Below are positions 62,164-64,000 of a stretch of DNA of 64,000 nt, one piece after another. Within the stretch, counting starts at the first letter, position 1, and each line of letters begins with the position of its first letter. The translations under genes and the position numbers were made by a program. The DNA is from Hamadaea flava (GTDB lineage: Bacteria > Actinomycetota > Actinomycetes > Mycobacteriales > Micromonosporaceae). Below the pieces are notes generated by a model. The model saw only the letters and a list, made by a program, of their open reading frames with translations, was not told the DNA's origin and searched no databases. The DNA lies in contig NZ_JAMZDZ010000001.1 in assembly GCF_024172085.1 (NCBI RefSeq), positions 3,596,001 to 3,660,000 on the forward strand. The letters run 5' to 3'.

Positions 62164-63338
62164 GCACCGAAGACCGCGTACGCCTGGCTCGCATCGCCCT
62201 CGGCTGTCTGGTCGAGCCCGGTCGGAAGGACGTGTTCGAGCTGGTCGCGATGGACGGGCCGGAGGCGGCGCTCAACCGCCTCTGCGCGGGCGACGCGGCC
62301 GCGTCCGAGGCGGTCCAGAGCCGCCTGGCCGGAGAGGATCCCTGGAATCTCGCCCGGCGACAGCTGGCCATCACCGAACGCGTCGGCGCTCGCGTCCTGA
62401 CTCCGGAGGACGACGAGTGGCCCGGAGTCCGGCTCGACGACCTGGCCCGCATCTCCCGCCCGACGCTGTCCGGCGGGACGGCGATCGATCGCGACACCTT
62501 CCCGCCCCACTGCCTCTGGGTACGCGGAGCGCTGCCCCTCGGCACGACGGTGGCCCGGTCGGTCGCCGTCGTCGGAGCCCGTGCCAGTACGCCGTACGGC
62601 GATCACGTCGCCGCCGAGCTGAGCTACGGCCTCGCCCGCAAGGGGTACGCCGTGGTGTCCGGCGGCGCCTTCGGCATCGACGCCGCCGCGCATCGGGGCG
62701 CCCTGGCCGCGGGCGGCCCGACGATCGCCGTCTTGGCCTGCGGCGTCGACCGGGCGTACCCGTTGGGACATGCCGGGCTGCTGGAGCAGATCGCGGAAAC
62801 CGGGCTGGTCCTCAGCGAGTGGCCGGCGGGCAGCGAGCCGCTGCGTTTCCGGTTCCTCATCCGCAACCGCGTGATCGCCGCGCTCACCCAAGGCACGGTG
62901 ATGGTCGAGGCCGCGGCTCGCAGCGGCAGCCGCCAGACCCTGCACCGGGCGTTGCAGCTCGGCCGGGCCGCGATGGCGGTGCCCGGCCAGGTGACCTCGG
63001 CGACCTCCGTCGGCTGCCATGAGGAGCTGCGGAAACCCGAGGTGCTGCCGGTGGCGAACATCGCTCACGTGCTGGAGGAGGTGGGCCGGATCGGGGCCGA
63101 CCTCGCCCCGCCGGTGCTCGGGCCGGAACGCCCGGAGGACCAGCTGGACGAGGTGGAACAGCGGTTGATGGACGCGGTGCCGGCACACCGGCCGATGCTG
63201 TGCGGCGACATCGCGCGGATCGCGGGCATCCCGGTACGGGTCGCGCTGGCGAAGCTGCCCGCGCTGGTCACGAGGGGCCTGCTCGAAGAACGAGGCGGCG
63301 CGTATCGCCTGCCCGCCGCACGGGCGGGCCGGCGATGA
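62160..63338 (+). CDS. dprA: DNA-processing protein DprA
   Basis: A 392-residue protein of the Rossmann-fold DprA/Smf family, which loads RecA onto single-stranded DNA during transformation. Conserved parts are VAVVGARASTPYG, VSGGAFGIDAAAHRGAL, VLACGVDRAYP and RFRFLIRNRVIAAL. A C-terminal winged-helix-like end (LCGDIARIAGIPVRVALAKL) is also present. It normally follows comM by ATGA overlap; here the element lies between dprA and the comM promoter side, so transcription may need another promoter. Confidence 0.94.
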   Translation: MSTEDRVRLARIALGCLVEPGRKDVFELVAMDGPEAALNRLCAGDAAASEAVQSRLAGEDPWNLARRQLAITERVGARVLTPEDDEWPGVRLDDLARISRPTLSGGTAIDRDTFPPHCLWVRGALPLGTTVARSVAVVGARASTPYGDHVAAELSYGLARKGYAVVSGGAFGIDAAAHRGALAAGGPTIAVLACGVDRAYPLGHAGLLEQIAETGLVLSEWPAGSEPLRFRFLIRNRVIAALTQGTVMVEAAARSGSRQTLHRALQLGRAAMAVPGQVTSATSVGCHEELRKPEVLPVANIAHVLEEVGRIGADLAPPVLGPERPEDQLDEVEQRLMDAVPAHRPMLCGDIARIAGIPVRVALAKLPALVTRGLLEERGGAYRLPAARAGRR

Positions 63339-63341
63339 CGA

Positions 63342-63653
63342 TCAGATGTCGCTGGGCAGCGAGAGGTCGGGCTTCTCCAGCTCTTCGACGTTGACGTCCT
63401 TGAACGTCATGACCCGGACGTTCTTCACGAACCGGGCCGGACGGTACATGTCCCACACCCAGGCGTCGTGCATCTCGACCTCGAAGAAGACCTCGCCGTC
63501 GGAGTTGCGCACGTGCAGGTCGACCTGATTGGCGAGGTAGAACCGCCGCTCCGTCTCCACGACGTAGGAGAACTGACGGACGATGTCGCGGTACTCCTTG
63601 TAGAGCTGAAGCTCCATCTCGGTCTCGTACTTCTCGAGATCCTCAGCGCTCAT
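63342..63653 (-). CDS. DUF2469 family protein
   Basis: A 103-residue actinobacterial protein with the family core YKEYRDIVRQFSYVVETERR, FYLANQVDLHVR and VEMHDAWVWDMYRP. It sits next to rnhB in actinobacteria and overlaps it by ATGA. The function is not known. Confidence 0.92.
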   Translation of the reverse strand: MSAEDLEKYETEMELQLYKEYRDIVRQFSYVVETERRFYLANQVDLHVRNSDGEVFFEVEMHDAWVWDMYRPARFVKNVRVMTFKDVNVEELEKPDLSLPSDI

Positions 63654-64000
63654 CGCACGCCCTCCATGCTGACATCTTCCCCCACCCGGCGCCGGCGGCG
63701 AGCCGGGTCACCGGACGCCACGCCGACCGTACCCCGACCGTGCTCCTCGCGCCCATCGAGCGCTCGTTCCGACTCGGCCACGTTCTGATAAGAGAACCGA
63801 TGCTCAGTGCAGGGCCCGTGCGCACGCAGCGCGGCCGAGTGCTCTGGGGTGGTATATCCCTTATGTAGCTCGAAGCCGTATTCAGGATACTTTTCCGCCA
63901 ACTGCACCATGATCCGGTCCCGGGTGACCTTGGCCAGGACGCTCGCCGCCGCAACGCACGCCGCCACCTGGTCGCCCTTCCAGACCGCCAGGCCGGGCAC
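63650..64000 (-). CDS. rnhB: Ribonuclease HII (partial, N-terminus outside window)
   Basis: The last 116 codons of RNase HII, which removes ribonucleotides from RNA-DNA hybrids. The visible part includes AACVAAASVLAKVTRDRIM and YGFELHKGYTTPEHSAALRA, followed by the HRFSYQNV ending and a C-terminal tail. The gene starts to the right of the window. Confidence 0.92.
   Translation of the reverse strand: MPGLAVWKGDQVAACVAAASVLAKVTRDRIMVQLAEKYPEYGFELHKGYTTPEHSAALRAHGPCTEHRFSYQNVAESERALDGREEHGRGTVGVASGDPARRRRRVGEDVSMEGVR

Overview
The window is a high-GC actinobacterial chromosome segment with frequent GTG starts, dense ATGA/GTGA gene overlaps and many CGTACG words. Gene content and composition suggest Micromonosporaceae (moderate confidence; no rRNA or tRNA gene is present to settle it). 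The backbone is rimP, glutamine synthetase/aldehyde dehydrogenase genes, map, dxr-rasP-ispG, rlmN-cdsA-frr-pyrH-tsf-rpsB, yraN-comM-dprA, DUF2469 and rnhB. This is the order I know from other actinobacteria, including the Rv2842c-Rv2902c stretch of Mycobacterium tuberculosis.

Layout. 1-9 kb: rimP (cut by the window edge), a lipoprotein and ferritin-like (DUF4439) pair, a PadR-regulated ABC exporter, a hipBA module with a three-box operator, and an ECF-type sigma factor with a membrane partner. 9-15.5 kb: an SDR and a complete conservon (sensor kinase, roadblock, DUF742, GTPase) with a divergent LivJ-like lipoprotein. 15.5-19.2 kb: a split nitrate/sulfonate/taurine-type ABC importer, a cupin and a deazaflavin oxidoreductase. 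19.3-27.2 kb: VIT1-like transporter, map, a flavin oxidoreductase-like protein, then a gamma-glutamyl-amine catabolic cluster (class I amidotransferase-type hydrolase, SDR, aldehyde dehydrogenase, GlnA3/GlnA4-like ligase, divergent FAD oxidase). 27.2-32.2 kb: an ABC-2 exporter, a membrane protein, GNAT and PadR genes. 32.2-36.5 kb: ispG, rasP, dxr, GNAT. 36.5-41.5 kb: MMPL exporter with divergent TetR, an MBL-Rieske fusion and a DUF2631-like protein. 41.5-49.2 kb: DivIVA-like protein, rlmN, cdsA, frr, pyrH, tsf, rpsB and a hypothetical membrane protein.

49.4-62.2 kb holds the most unusual region. comM (yifB) is split close to its 3' end by a 10.9 kb element. The left part runs to base 51172. 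The missing 33 codons reappear in frame at 62062-62163 and still overlap dprA by ATGA. The element carries a large serine recombinase next to the left junction, small ORFs, a P-loop replication-type protein, a box-rich and hairpin-rich non-coding stretch that may be a replication or transfer origin, an HNH protein, and an HK97-type prohead protease with no visible capsid, portal or terminase gene. Its right part holds a 502-residue protein with a PD-(D/E)XK-like nuclease core, next to two small membrane-anchored proteins and a plus-strand terminator hairpin that may end a short RNA. I read it as a phage-derived or satellite-like island with a possible undescribed defence cargo; the function is inference.

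Smaller observations are two families of intergenic inverted repeats used between genes across the window, several tandem repeats inside coding regions (VIT1-like, cdsA, a Pro-rich membrane protein), and clear operator-like repeats at padR, hipBA and the tetR/MMPL promoter.
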